64,000 bases of DNA from Ricinus communis (GCF_019578655.1 NC_063265.1:18772285-18836284), one strand, 5' to 3'. Counted from the stretch's first letter, positions 1 to 13,453 are shown. The notes: a model not told the origin generated them from the letters alone. Program-made: numbers and translations.

Positions 1-289
1 TTTCTTGAAAAACTTTCACCATAAACTAGTAAATATACTATCTCCAGCTATAGCCACCATATCTAGATCAATTCATCATTTACTCTCGTGATCGAATCCA
101 TTAATCTAAATCCATTAAGATTTATGGCAAATTAATAAATTTCTCAAGAACTTAAGCATACTCTCACAGTCTTAAAAGCTCTAGTTTAGTTGCAAATTAA
201 AAAAATTCCTACATTACTTAATACCTTAGATTATTGCAAATATTAGGTGGTCGTGACACTTATTTTTGTATTTTTATATTTTTAGGCGT
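1..289. other. AT-rich sequence, nothing recognised
   Basis: No ORF or repeat structure was identified. It lies next to the dispersed repeat copy at 290-640 and may belong to the same element. Confidence 0.4.
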
Positions 290-640
290 TTAAATGTCAA
301 AATACATGTAAAACAATGTCAAATTGTAAAAAATAGCCAATCGGCACTATGCTCAGTCAATCAGTTGTACGCAGAGCCGATTGGCTTTGAGGGCTAAAAA
401 GTTTGGAAAATTATGGCAATTTGGTCTGTGAACTTGTTAAAACGGCCATTTTACCCCTTAAAGTTAATTTTTCCTCACAATTAAATCTGAATTAATTCTG
501 AAAAAGTGATTTTGATTCAATTAGTCTCAACCCTAACTTGGATTCACCCGTCTTCAGTCTCTCGAAACTCGAGAAAGGTAGTAGCTTTCACCATAGGGTT
601 TTCCATAAATTCCCTCGATATCTATATTTGAATGGCCGCT
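290..640. repeat. Dispersed repeat, copy A (related to 20740-21065)
   Basis: Shared landmarks with the later copy, in the same order, are a GCCGATTGGCTT/GCCGAATGGCTT segment, a tract on the 'aattaggtccaaattgatt' theme, a CCTCGACCCTAGCCTCGG-like block and ATAGGGTTTTCC followed by CTCGATATCTA. The copies are clearly diverged. Similarity stops just after CTCGATATCTA in both, so this is one end of the element. The right side of copy A abuts a copia RT fragment. Confidence 0.6.
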
Positions 641-1620
641 GACAGATTGCCAAAAGCAGTCCATTTTGATGCTCAGTGACCTTGATACTAGGAAATAATG
701 CAAAGCATCTAAATCTCTCATTGTAGATTCCTTTGATAATTTCTTTATAATAGATTACGCCAGTAATGAATTATTTCCTATGACAATTACATCATCAATG
801 TACACAAGTAGGAAATAAGTGCAGTTGGTTTTCTTATACACAAATAATATGAATCAACATGAGATCCATAAATTCAATAGTCATCAAGAAATTGCCGAGT
901 CGTTGGAACCAAACTCATGGAACTTGTTTAGGACCATAAAGATATTTGTTTAACTTGTAAACATAGTTCGATATATCTTGTCAATAAAACCCTATGGTTG
1001 TACTATATAGACTATATCCTCTAATTCCTTATTTAAAAAAGCATTACTTACATCAAATTGGTGAAGTTTCCGTCCATTTGATACAACTACTAATAGGGCA
1101 ATTTGAATTGTCAGAGGTTTAACAAATGCACTAAACAATTCTTTGTAGTCCAAAGCATACTCCTAAGTCTACCTTCTTACAATTTTGCTTTCAGATGTTA
1201 GACTGTACCATCAACTTTCCATTTAACCTTATAGATCTACCTATTTCCAACTGCATTTGCTTTTGACGGTGGTAGTATAGTTCCATGCGTTGTTTCGTTG
1301 CAAAGCTTTCATTTAAACCTCCAATGCCTTTCTCCATTCTAGTATTTTATTTGCTTTGGTAAAGGAAGAGGGTTCAATTGTGATGTTAAAAGAGGAATTA
1401 TTGAGGGTGGTTAAGTGTATGTATAATTTCATTTAAGACATTGAATGTCTTAATTACATGGGATAGGCTCTTTCTTAAGGAAGATTAGGGAATGGGGAAT
1501 GGGATTTTTTCATTCAGCACGGGCCCGACTCCAAGTTGTTCAAGAATAGTGGCGTTGATAGAGTCCAACATTTAAGCATCACAAGGGGAGAGACTAAGCG
1601 GCCAGTACGGAAAGAGAATG
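641..1620 (-). pseudogene. Decayed Ty1/copia reverse transcriptase fragment
   Basis: On the minus strand, broken frames still read as copia RT: a WIYKVKWKVDGTV-like segment around 1200-1240 and LLVYIDDVIVIG (the active-site box in its YIDD form) around 780-815, followed by a residual DLDALHYFL-like piece. Stops and frameshifts interrupt it throughout. No LTRs or other domains were found beside it, so it is a truncated relic. The part beyond about 1400 is assigned by proximity only. Confidence 0.6.
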
Positions 1621-1659
1621 GGAGTAAAAAAAATTTCACAATATTGAGAACCTAAGTTA

Positions 1660-1888
1660 ACAAATATTACAGTAAGAATTTTCCTCTCCAAAAAATATTA
1701 CAGTGAGATTAGCGTAAACCAATGTATTCTGTGCGCCAGTGTCATCGGACAAATGTGTTCGATTCCAAAGTACATAGGGATGATTGTCGGATGCCTCTAG
1801 TACCAATGAAAATGGGGCTGCAACAGAAAGAGCACCAGCGACCCTCCCACTACCATCTTCGCTTATGCCGTGCATTCACCATTCAACA
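1660..1888 (-). other. Probable 3' UTR of the TBCCD1-like gene
   Basis: This sequence follows the TGA stop (1891-1889) on the minus strand. It is more base-balanced than the decayed retroelement beyond it. The polyadenylation site is not resolved. Confidence 0.35.
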
Positions 1889-4800
1889 TCAATCACCTTG
1901 TAGGCAGTAAAGCTGTCGGATATTGCCTGAAGCTGCGTAAAACCACCCAACGACTAGTTAACCCCTTTTTAAATTCTTAATCGCAAATGCTGCAATGTGA
2001 GTTGTGCAACAGTTCAGGCACAACTTTCTAATCCTAGTTATTTGATTCCAAATTTACATGATGCAATAGGCAGGACATAAAGCAAAAGTATTAAAACTAT
2101 TGCTCAAGTATTATGCACCAGTAACAACCTAGCCCGAAGTAACCAGCTCACCATGATCACATAAATTGTCAACATATCAACACATCACCAAATTGTCCAT
2201 CCAATTTACCTAGGATAGAGCCAGAAATTACATCCTGATATCTAATAGCAGAAATCTTCCTAGATGCGGGATAAGGTAGGACTGAGAAGCCTTCAAGACC
2301 AAAGATGACATCAATTATAGTTGCCAAATCAAGGATCAAATCATAAGATTTGTATGATTTCTCAGTCACTTAAATATAAAACATAAGAGTCTAAAAAAAT
2401 TAAACTATATCAGAAAATCAGACATTTTCATAAATTTAGAGTAATAGTTGAGAACACTGAAATCATGTAGAAGCTGCAAATACACACAATAGCAAGACTC
2501 GTTTGGTTTGCTTTTTAGTTACATGATGAGTGTTTATTTTTTTGAAACAATAATCACCAAGTATGTTACTTAGAAACAATATATTGTGGAGGTTCAAATG
2601 TGTTGGGCCCTATAATCTATAAATTTGTTCAGGTTCATATTTATTCACCCCTAAATCACTCAGTTCAGTCAATATTTGGAATCAAATTGAATCATGTTAT
2701 TAAATCGAGAATCATAAGATTCTAACAGATACACATAGATATATCTCCTTTATGAGTCTCTAGAAGTTCATGCTCTTTTACATTATCTGTATAGCAATCA
2801 GTAAAAGAAATTATTAGATTGGGGTTGCAAAGATAAATAGAGATAAGATCCAATCTGGTATAATCACGGAAAACATTAATGCATAGGCTGATAAGTAATT
2901 GCACAATTGTAAAGCAATTTATTATGAAAATACTAGGAAAGTTTTATTGATGAAAATTACCATACAACCAGTCCTTGAATAATAAATGCAGCGCACATGA
3001 TAGTTCCCGCTTCCGATTTTCTTCAAGCGGAGCTTCCCGCAGTAGTTGCTTTATCTCCCCTAAATTCTTTTGCTGGTCAAAAAAGTAAATAAGGAAAGAA
3101 CAATTAGGAAAAAAAGAATCTAAAGAAACTGCAAAGCAACATGGCCACACTGAAAATGCAGGCTCATGTACTAGAGGCAGCATGGATTATACAAATACAG
3201 TTTTTGGATAATCCTGCTACAATCAGAATCACATACGTTTCTCTCCTGAGATGACATGTACGCTTCTGGTAATGGAAATGGGTTATCTTTTGTTGACCCA
3301 GAAGATTCACCACCAAACCAATTTGGAATCTGTGTGCATCAAGAAATAGAAAAACAAATGCCCTGCATGAGATACTAGTTCAACAGATTATAGAAGCATG
3401 CTCGGTAATACTCCCGCTACCCAAAAAAAAAAAACATAAGACTAAAGAGAATAAAAAATGGAGGAAAATAAAGTAATAGAGATGACTACACAAAATGTGG
3501 ATGGTTGAAAAAAGAACTGCTAACAAACACAAAAATTGCCACATGACAACATATATTATACAACCATTATCTGCAAATTAGCACAGTTACATAATGCATA
3601 CCAAAAAATTAGTGAATTGATCCGGGTCCAGCCGTGCAGCTGACTCAGCTTGAACATCAGAAACACCTGCAGGATGAGATAATGAATCATGTGGATCAAC
3701 CACTCCCAAGGCCAAGGGATCATCCCATCTGTTGATAGTTGCCTCAATGCCCACTTCAGCCATGTGCTCCTCCAACTCTGAGTAGTATGTATTATAAGGT
3801 GCCACCTGATTAAAAACATAAGGATTTCTAAACATTATTTTCCCTCCAAGCTTTACAATTAAAGAGAAAAGGATATTATATTAGAACAAGTAAAATGCTT
3901 ATCAGATGCAAAGTCAGTCCTGTCACTATACATACACACACAGGAGACATATTAGAAACAAAACATAACAGGACAAGACATTGACGATTCAGCATTTGCC
4001 TTTCACACTTGAACCTTTACAAGAAAATTGAGATAAAAAGAAACAATTGTGCTGCTCTTTTAACTGATTGTGTTGATTAAGCTTAGCAACATAACTGGAG
4101 CATATAATAAAATTCAATACTTTATATGGTATTCTCACAGCTAAGAAAGTCAATATTTATGTCAAAATGGCCAATCATTGTACACAGCCACCTACAAAAT
4201 CTAACAACATTATTCATCTATAAATTATTAAACTCAGAAATCAGAACGAAAAAAGCAATAGTCTCTCTATTGAAAGTGACACCTTAGGAACTATTACGAA
4301 AGCAACAATATCAAGGAAAATTCAAATAGCAACATGCATGATGAATTTTTCGAGACTTCAAGTTTTGATTGTGAGGAATTTTTTTCTTCAAATTAATTCA
4401 TGATGTAATCGTATTCCTAGTTCCAATAATTTTCTTCTTCTACAGAAAAACAAAAATTTAGTCTCTCTTTCAGAAGGAGAAAGATTGCAGTCAAAAGATG
4501 CAGTCCAAATGGTCCAAAAATTATCCAGTAAGGTTATTCCTCTTTAATCCTAACTGCAACTACTTCCAATAAAATTCAATCAAAACATAGCTTTGCTCCT
4601 GGAAATAAAGTGTACATATTCACCAGAGATTGCATGAGTTAGGCACTACAAGCAAGTCTTGCTGAAATACTACCACAGTATACAGTCAACAGGAAATAGT
4701 GCCAAACTGACCTGCAGCTTATGGTTATCGCCAACCATGAGTGGTCGCTGGTTTACCCCCAAAAAGAAGACACACTCGCGACAATTGGCAATACAGACTC

Positions 4801-7800
4801 TCTTTGCTGCCGTAATCACATGAACTCGTTCGCAATGCTCGATCCTCACAGCCTGCGAGAAATCATCAGAGCATATAAGAGGTGTTTTACCATCAATTTT
4901 CATCCACAACTGATCAACAAAGTCTTGCATTAGATAGTATTGAAACTTTCCATCTTAAACCAAGTCCACAACTGAAGAGACAAACTTGTAGAGAAAGCAT
5001 AAAAGCATTTAAAGTCAAAAGCATCTTAAGAACATAAAACCAGCCAGGAGGAAAAAAAAAAAACAAATTCAGAACTGACAAGTCTTGCATGGAATCATCA
5101 CATGTAGCAAAGTGTTGCAAATGAATTACCCATAAACTTGTTGTCAAAAATAGGGTAACTCATAATAATGTCATTATCTGATTAAAAGAAAAGAAGAACA
5201 ACTAGATGAGAATGACAATAGATCCTTACTGCATAGAAAAGAAACACAAAACAACTTTAACCGGAGATGAGTGTTATCAAACCACAGCATGCTAACATTT
5301 TATACACCTATCTGTTGCCCCTTGCATGAACAATTCTATGATATCATTGTCTAGCATGCTCAAGGAGCAAATTTTATCTCATTAAATACATAAAAGAATC
5401 AAGTTTAAAGGGCTTCATCTTAGAACATTTTAAGTCGACTAGCATGTTTGCATACTATAAATCAACTCTTAATAAAGATGTGGGATGCTACTGCATGCTT
5501 CCATATGACACCATAGAATAAAATGCCAAAGAGACACAACAAGGTGAAATAATCAATTTGGCAAGATAGCTATATATTAACTCCTCATTTATCAAATGAG
5601 CATATTGTAAGCAAACCCATCTACAGTTCCTCAAAATTGTTTGATAGGAAGGGGAATGGTAGTTTTGGGGCTAATAATAAGGGTAACATATGATACATTC
5701 ATTATGCCCCTTAATTACAAATCAAAATGTCGCAGTTGCCACCATCTTGTTCCTCATTGTGCTCTCCCTCTCAACCAATTAAGGAGAAAAAGAAATCAGT
5801 TACTACGTTGCCACTCAAACCAGAGAAAATTTCCAACATGACAAATTAAATATCCTTTAAGTACATAAAAGCATACCATAATGGATGAGATATCAAAAAG
5901 ACATCATAACAGTCAAACATGAAAAAAACCACAAGTTCAGCCATTACCTTTCCAACAGCTCCAAGAACTATAGTAGCATCAGAGCATCCATAGATGGTGG
6001 CATATCTCAAGGGTGCTAAGATGTAAATGACAGAGTCATGGCAATTCAAGACCTGCAACCATCACATACTGTCAATGTAGTAGAAAAGCAAAATAGTGTA
6101 GAAACAAGCATTATGATCGAAGAAGCGGAAAAAACTAAAAAGAAACTCAGATCTTCACTTACAATGACAAATAGCCTTTTTAAGGAATAAAACGTCAACA
6201 GAAACAATGACAAAAAGTAAGAGATGACATTTCTCTCTAATAAGAGTTGGCATTCTATGACTTGACTCAGATCTGGCCAAACATTCACCCCAAAGTTCTT
6301 AGTTTAGCCCTTATCACCACATCCTTTCAGTAAAATTAGATGGTATCTATGTTTGAATAAGATTGAATGTTTCCACATTCAAAGGTTAATCTGCCAAGCA
6401 TTTCTAACAATAGTGGATGATTCTATGCTGGCCAGTTTGTATCAATTCTTAAGCTAAGATCCTCATTTTATCAACACAAACTACAGTAATTGTCGCATCA
6501 TAGTCCAGCACCATTGCAGATGTCTTTAATCCAACAATCATCAGAATTCAAATTAAAAAAAAAACAGTTTTTTTTTGGTTTTCTTTTATTTGGCAGAAAA
6601 ATTTAACTATGTAATATAGTCTTCATTTTTTGTACATTTAACTATGTTATATAGTCTTCATTCAAAAACTGAGAGAAATATGTTAACTGGAGTCCAGCAT
6701 CAAAAGTAATTGAGATAATACCATGACAGATTTATTACAATTCACAGAAAACCAAAAATGGTTCAGCCTCAAGCAGGCCAAAGTTCTCATTCTAGTGAAC
6801 AATGCACAAGATCATGCTTACAGACTGGCGCTATAATAATTCAATCAATAATATTTGATAATTTTACTGACATCAACCAGGGTTTCCACAAATGAATTAT
6901 GATAATTGGGAGCTTTAGTGGCATTGAACAGTTTTCTTGCAGCAAGGCCCCAGCTTATTGTCCTCAACTTGAGAGCAAAGCAAACAGCTAAGCATTTTGG
7001 CATTTACAGCTACTAATTTTTCAATACTTATTAATTAAATTCTTCTCTCTTTTAGCCTGAACGTCCTAGCAGTCTCCAGACATTAACTCAAGAGTAGAAC
7101 TGGTTATGGACTACAGGGAATATAGCAACACTGATGTGATGAACACAGGGAACCCACCTCATATAATAACTCTAAACTCTCTTATATATACATGATTTGA
7201 TCCATTAACTGTGGGTCCATAGTCACAATTTGAATCAAAATAACTCCTTCAGGATGACCTAACTGAATCCATCATCTGGAGTTACAATGCAAATCTGAAA
7301 TTATAGATATACTAGTGCCTTCTAACATCACAAATCACTATTTCAAAAAAATCAGTGAGCTATTAAGTTAGACTAAAAGTTGGACATGCTTGATCTATCA
7401 GTAGGACAAAATCAGCACAACATGGTGCTGATGGGACAATTGCCCAATGATTGCATGTGTATCTAGTAGTACAGGAGGCCAATCAAACCAATAAGTCCCC
7501 ATTTCCTCCTCTATTAACAGTAGAAATCAACCATCCTAGAATACATTACAAGTGAACTGACAAATTATTTAAAATTTCAGAGGGCAAGATAAAACAGAGG
7601 CTTGGTGCTTCCCTCAAGATCCAACCCAAAGCCGTGGAATGCCTTGACACATGACACTATGACATTGACATGTTAACTTAGCAGTCGCATCACATGCACT
7701 TAATGGTACCAGAACCTATATGCATAACATTTGCAAATACACTACTTATTTGCAAATTCTTTGCGAAGCCCGCCAAACCATTGATAAAAAGAAACAACAA

Positions 7801-10800
7801 AAAAATAATAATAAAGGCAACTTATATATCTTTCAAGTTAGATTTCCTTTTGATTGATGTCGACTTCAAACAGCCTTATTCCAAGACTCCAGCTTCATCT
7901 TTCAAAGGCCGTATTTACAACAAATTTGCCGAATGTCACCATGCTTATATAAAAGGTACAGACAGAGTCCAATTTAAAGTATGTTAACAATGAATTAGAT
8001 ACATAATATTGAACAGCCAAAAGAACTCAACATAAAAGTAACAGGTAATATTTTATCCATGCAGCTACAAAAGGTAACATATCAAAGTCCACAGGAAATA
8101 TTACAATCTTCAAAAACTGCAATCACGCATATATACTTCCACACCACAATCTTGTGAGATTATGACCCAGTAACTCAGGCTTTTCTAACTCAAAATCACA
8201 TCTAACAGTACACAATATTACTTTGTAGATTTCACAATTAATTTGATAATAATGCAATTCTGTGTCATAATTTACTTCATAGTGAATTCAGAATTAGTTT
8301 ATCGATTTCTGATATATCTAGGTACTGTGGCTCTATTTTTTCCATCCATTAAGAACCCAAATTAATAAAAATAGAATTAACCATGAATTTTTTTGTGAAA
8401 CCAGCATTTCAAGTCACAAATTCTACATGAAAGAGAATTACATTTTAACAACAATGTAAGTTCCATAGCTTATAGCCACAAGGAAAGATGAAAATGCATT
8501 TCAAAACTAACCTTTACAGAAGAACCTTTAAGATCTGATGCTTGTTTTACATACGAAGATTTAGAGATTCCCTCAATAAAACTTGATCCCCTAGAACTTG
8601 GGGCAGGCTTGACTGAACTTGCACAGGCATCAGCCATGGCAACATCCTGATCAGATGCACTTGGTGGCCCATTTTCTTTTGCTGAAATTCTTTCAGTGAT
8701 GTGTTCCAAAGCAGATGAGATATTCTGTGAAATCCAATCATGGACTTGTGCAGCAGGAACAGGGACAGCAGGCATGTCAGGATCTGAGTTGGCAAAAAAA
8801 GGAGCAGCTTGACTTAATGGAACCCCTTCAGATCCCTTATCCCCAAATTGAATCAGAAAGCCAAGGTGCTCAAATCCTTCCATGGACAAAACCTAGAACA
8901 TTGTGACAAATCTTAGAAATTAAGATCAAGATGAAGAAATTACCAAAATGCATAAAAAATTTCATGTGATAAGAGATATGCATACAAAGTTAACATTTCA
9001 GTTTGAAAATCTTCAGAAAAAAACATCATCAACTTTCCTACGCAAACATGTTGACATACTTTACATGACAGATGTGTCCAGCTACCCAATCGGAACCTTA
9101 CTTCAGTAATTGGTTAGACCTATAGAGACTTTAAGCCCAAAACAAATCAACTAAGCTTAATCCCAAATTAATTGGGGTCAGCTATAAGGATTCTCTTTCT
9201 CCACTCTAAATAATTGTGGGTTACATCTTTGGAAGATGTAAGACCACTAGATCATCTTGGACCAATTTTCCCATGTTAGTCTTAAGTCTACTCCTTTCTT
9301 GCTTCGCTCCACCAACCTTAACAATGATCAACCTTTCAAGCCTGAGCATCAATAGGTGCACGACTCATATGCTCAAATCATCTCAGTATAAATTTTCTCA
9401 ACTTCGCCTCAATGGGAGCGAACCCTACCTTTCCCCTATCCACTCATTACAAGCTATCAATTTTCATATGCCCGCACATCTATCTTAGCATCCATTACCT
9501 GGAAACTTTAAATTTTCTTTTTGTGAAAAAAAGAAAAAAAAAAGAAAAAAACTTCATAGAAATAAACTATAAAGATCTAAATTTGAACAACAATTGTCAA
9601 GTCCATTACAAAGCTACAATATTGCTAGGAAACTTAGAAAAGGAGAAATGTTCCAACCCATACCTCCCTGGCTGCCCAGATTATACCTGTATAAATAGGG
9701 GAAAAAAGGGAAAAGAAAAAAAGAAGATTCTCACCAGGAAGAGACATTATGCAAAAATATCCCAACTCAACTAAGCTTTAATCAGTAGTTTAAAAATATA
9801 TATATATGATGAAAATCAGCAATTACATAAAAATTCATTGCAGTTTTCTGCTTTAATCCTATAAATAACAGGAAAGTGTACTACCTTTTCCTGTTAAAGA
9901 ACTAAGTAAATAACCAAAAAAAAAAAAGAGGATAAAATGAAAGACACAGAAAGAATGTTATCCAAAACTACAAAGGAACTAATTTCACAAACCAGATACT
10001 CTTCCCCTTCTCCTTCCACGGGCTCTGCCAAAAGAGAGAGAATGTTAGCCATGTGCTTTTGCAGATAGGATAGTTGATGAGCCTCTTCATCAGCTTGTGA
10101 TGGCATAAACCGACGGCTGTTGCTACGCACAAGCTGTGATATAATAAACCACAAACCTTAAGTAACATTGAAGTTAACATAACTAGATTGCTCAAATCAA
10201 AAATGTAAAACTACTACAAAAAACTGAAATGCTAACCCAATCTTCAAAAAAATCATTGAAGTAGATACTTGCACTGTTCGGAAAGTGCAGAGAACTCAAT
10301 TGATGCTTGCAAAATCATGCCAATTTTGGCATGATTAATTTCTTTCAAAATGCCTTATTTTTTGCAAAGTTCAAAGTTGAAATCAACTATTAATTTTCCA
10401 AACATGTGAGCGCAATTGACTAAACAGAGTTCAATTTAGCTTTCCAAAAGGGGGGAATAGGAAACGCATCCTAAATGAGCTAAGAAAACAAAACGAGGTC
10501 CTAACTGTTTAAGTTCATACATATTAATATTTTTTTGCATTGACTGATAGACAAGCACAAATTTATCATGTCAAACCATTGCCATGTATTAAAACCTAAA
10601 ATGCACTCGAGACGTGAAGTTCAGGAGCATCCCCACTGAGATATGTACTTCCATTGGAGTCCATCAGCGGTGGAAAAAATAGTTTGCTGCTGCTCTCCTA
10701 AAATATATTTCTAGGCGAAGCCAATCATTCCATATCCTAAAATACCAGTAATTCAACCAAAAAATGTAACCAAAATAGTAGCACATCAAAGATATTATAC

Positions 10801-11707
10801 AAATTCAATCTACATATGAAATTACACTTGATACATTTTAAAAATTAGTTTCACTTTCACCGATTCTGGTGTCATACAAATCAACACTCCTCACACAAAT
10901 AGTAGCAAACCTGCCCATAAGGATTAATTAACCAACTCAAAAGTATCAGCATTTCTCTTCTTAAAAAAAAAAAAGTATCAGCATTTCTAAATTTTAATGA
11001 ATTACTTACTTACTACTTGCAACCAAGATTCATTAATCATAACACGTTTGTGATACTTAAAAACCAAACTAATCAAACAATAAGAAAATACAATCCGTCG
11101 AAACAATCAACATTTAAATCATCATCATTTAATTCGCAAAAAAAAAAAAAACAAACGCACCGTTAAACCTAATTCAGAACATATCAATTAAACACAAAAA
11201 AAAATTAACCTGAAGAGGCGATAACGCGGACAAGTAGCCGTCAAAAGCTGACGTGGAAGGCCAAACGTCAGCCACAGCAGCAGAGTCTTTATGAGTCCTA
11301 GGCAATAGCTTCTTATAAGACTGTATATACAAAAACAATATCAGATCACGCAAATCAGCACCGACCAAATCAATATCTCCGGGTTGTGCCTTAACGAGCG
11401 GGTCAGCATCAGAATGAAGAATCGATGCGAGGGTGTCTAAAACAAGCCTAGCATGGTCGGTTGAGATCTGGAGCGACTCCGCGAGAATTGCAGTGTCAAT
11501 TCGACCGTTATGAGATGCGAGTTTTTGTTTCAATTGAGAGAGTGCTTGGGTCGGGTCGGGAAATATTAGTTTAGGGATCGGGAGAAGTCCGTGCTCGAAT
11601 GGTTCCCGCCGTGGATGGATTAAGGAGTTTGGGTTCGGGTTCGGGTTTGGATTTGGGTTATTAGGATCGTCTGTTGATGTCGACGGTGGTTCAACGGAAT
11701 CCGTCAT
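1889..11707 (-). CDS. TBCCD1: TBCC (C-CAP/cofactor C-like) domain protein, TBCCD1 type, 9 exons
   Basis: Coding exons on the minus strand are 11707-11210, 10133-9993, 8892-8512, 6052-5948, 4852-4712, 3805-3602, 3329-3237, 3072-2961 and 1932-1889. All introns are GT-AG, and the exons join in frame to 572 codons plus TGA. The N-terminal half is helical with a low-complexity Asn-Pro repeat near residues 18-27. A TBCC/C-CAP beta-helix domain spans roughly residues 325-460 (LKGSSVKVLNCHDSVIYIL, then IVLGAVGK joined to AVRIEHCERVHVI, then CIANCRECVFFLGVNQRP). The conserved tail ends LYCLQGD. Length and order match the Arabidopsis At3g57890 product (recalled, about 573 residues). Animal and algal TBCCD1 proteins act in centrosome, Golgi and spindle organisation; the plant role is poorly defined. 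Where cofactor C has Gln-x-Arg for its GAP activity, this protein reads Ala-Val-Arg, so GAP activity is doubtful. The start is the first ATG of a long open first exon after a CT-rich leader. Confidence 0.93.
1933..2960 (-). other. Intron 8 of the TBCCD1-like gene
   Basis: The donor is at 2960 (TATG|GTAATT) and the acceptor at 1933 (TACGCAG|CTTCAGG). The intron splits an Ala codon between the last two exons. Apart from normal AT-rich intron sequence nothing is seen. Confidence 0.85.
3806..8511 (-). other. Introns 3-5 of the TBCCD1-like gene (with exons 4 and 5 between)
   Basis: Intron 3 covers 8511-6053 (about 2.5 kb), intron 4 covers 5947-4853 and intron 5 covers 4711-3806. A two-copy tandem repeat of about 30 bases is seen at 6601-6663 (ATTTAACTATGTNATATAG theme). 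The open frames here that are not exons 4 or 5 have no coding character. No complete mobile element was recognised in these introns. Confidence 0.75.
9140..9490 (-). mobile_element. Degenerate L1-type LINE 3' fragment inside intron 2
   Basis: Read on the minus strand, 9430-9345 gives VGFAPIEAKLRKFILR, a stop, then FEHMSRAPIDA. This matches the conserved C-terminal end of plant LINE reverse transcriptase ORFs (a '[21 protein letters not shown]'-type segment). The plus-strand string CCCAAATTAATTGGGGTCAG near 9162-9182 is also typical of this widespread plant LINE tail. It has stops and no intact ORF, and it lies in the same orientation as the host gene. Confidence 0.6.
10134..11209 (-). other. 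Intron 1 of the TBCCD1-like gene
   Basis: The donor is at 11209 (CTTCAG|GTTAAT) and the acceptor at 10134 (ATCACAG|CTTGTG). The intron is AT-rich with several A runs. No element was recognised. Confidence 0.85.
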
Positions 11708-11850
11708 AGCAGTTTTTAGAAAGATATACTAGAGAGAGAGAAAGAGCGAGGGCTTCTTTTCCCTTTTTAATTTTCTGGGTTTCTGTTTTCGGTTTGCAGA
11801 TCTTTGAGAGAACAATGAATGTCATTTTTTTGAGAAAGAAGGCGAGTGAG
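11708..11850 (-). promoter_or_regulatory. Pyrimidine-rich 5' leader/core promoter region of the TBCCD1-like gene
   Basis: On the coding strand this stretch is rich in CT runs (around 11733-11748) and leads directly to the ATG at 11707. CT-rich leaders are common in plant genes. The transcription start cannot be fixed from the sequence, and no clear TATA box is seen. Confidence 0.4.
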
Positions 11851-11879
11851 AAGAAATGGTTCGGTGTGGGTGGTCGCAT

Positions 11880-12558
11880 GGGAGTGATGGCGTGGCGGGA
11901 TGCTATTGGGCACTATTGTGGAAAGATTGTGGATAATTGGTGTTTTGACACGGCTGAAGGTAGTTATGGTGTAATCAGAAGTAACTTTATTCTATTAAAT
12001 TTTGACTCTTTTAAAATCTAAAATATCAATACTGTATTAAATATAAATGGCACTATACTGAATTGATTAATTTTTTAGTTTAATACAAATCGGTTTGATG
12101 TTATTTTCGGTTCTAACATTTAGAGAAAATATAACTTTAAATTTTTTATTTAATCAAATACATTAAGAAATACAATTAATATTTGAATGAAATTAATATG
12201 AGAATTGGAATTAGATAGAATTGCAATCATATTTTTGAACAAACTTATTTTATAATTTAGTCTATTTATAAATATAGTAATTATTAAAATATCTATTATT
12301 GCTAGCATAATAATATTTGATAGATGGCTGGCATTAAAATAACAAATTACAAATTTTATATAGTATTAAAATATAAGTCTAATTTTAAGTGTGAGAGATG
12401 CGGCTGGTTTAGAATCCGTGAATCGAGAGCTTAAGTGTGAGAGAATAGCCTATGAATTGAGATTTTAGACATACTGGCTGTTGAAGTATTAATGAAAAGA
12501 AATTAAAGTTTAAGTATATATTAAAGTTGTAATATAATATACATTATACAATAGATAT

Positions 12559-12597
<39 letters not shown>

Positions 12598-13448
12598 CAT
12601 TTTTTATAGAATACAAAGAATATTATAATATAGTTTATATTTTATAGGTATTATTTATATAATATATATAATTATTAATAATTATATATATAATTATTAA
12701 TAATTATATATAAAAAGATTTGGTTCTACGGTTTGGTTAGGATCAATAAGAAATGGTTCGCCCGGTTATTATTAAAGAACCAGTACCATACTGTAATAGT
12801 AAAATATTATCGGATCAGTTCAGTTTGGTTATAAAAAGTTCCGATTGTTTCAATTATGGTACTTTTCGGTGTAGTTATTTGATCAAACGGAAATTATTGA
12901 GATCTATACTCAACTCTAATGGTAATATATGGATTATGAACTGTGACTTATGTTTTAAAGAATAATTGATCTTCTTTTTTTCCTTAATTAATTTTCTACG
13001 AACATTTATTGACTGGATTATAAATATTTTAAATTTATAAAATTCAATTAAGTATTTTTATTTAAAAAAAATATATGGAGTATATAGTTAATAATATATA
13101 TATATTGTTCACATGATCAATAACTTAATTAATTGTGTTCTAATAACAAAAAATAATAATAATATTTTACTGTATATAAATATATTTGGAGATATAAGGA
13201 TCTAAATGCTGCGAGAGGCAAATAATATATATATGTTTTCGAAAAAATTCATATTTTTTCATTTCTTTAACATTTCAAATTGGCTATTTTTTTCAACTCT
13301 TTTATTTTAATATTCGTTTAGCTTATTATAAAAAATATATATAATCAAAATAAATCTATTCTAATAAAATCTCCGCGAGTCTTCCATATATTTGTATTTT
13401 AAATTTTAATTTTTTTTAATTTTCGTGATAAAATGTTATCTTAATATA
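11880..13448. other. AT-rich intergenic DNA upstream of the TBCCD1-like gene
   Basis: This stretch is very AT-rich, with a TA microsatellite at 12561-12591 and a short tandem duplication of an ATTATTAATAATTATATAT unit around 12668-12712. A block rich in 'cggttt/ggttcgg' words (12720-12900) resembles the low-complexity non-autonomous repeats common in plants, but no termini could be assigned. No credible gene was seen. Confidence 0.5.
12561..12591. repeat. TA dinucleotide microsatellite
   Basis: An uninterrupted TA run of about 15 units lies in AT-rich intergenic DNA. Confidence 0.9.
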
Positions 13449-13453
13449 TCAAA
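13449..13453. repeat. Target-site duplication TCAAA, left copy
   Basis: It is identical to 16353-16357 on the other side of the solo LTR. Confidence 0.85.

Noticed and set aside
7694..7987. 97-codon plus-strand frame inside intron 3 of the TBCCD1-like gene
   Set aside because: Lies antisense within an intron, has no recognised domain and shows intron-like composition.
12720..12900. Possible tRNA-derived or hAT-like repeat in the 'cggttt'-rich patch
   Set aside because: No A/B box pair, terminal inverted repeats or target duplications were found. Only word composition suggested it.
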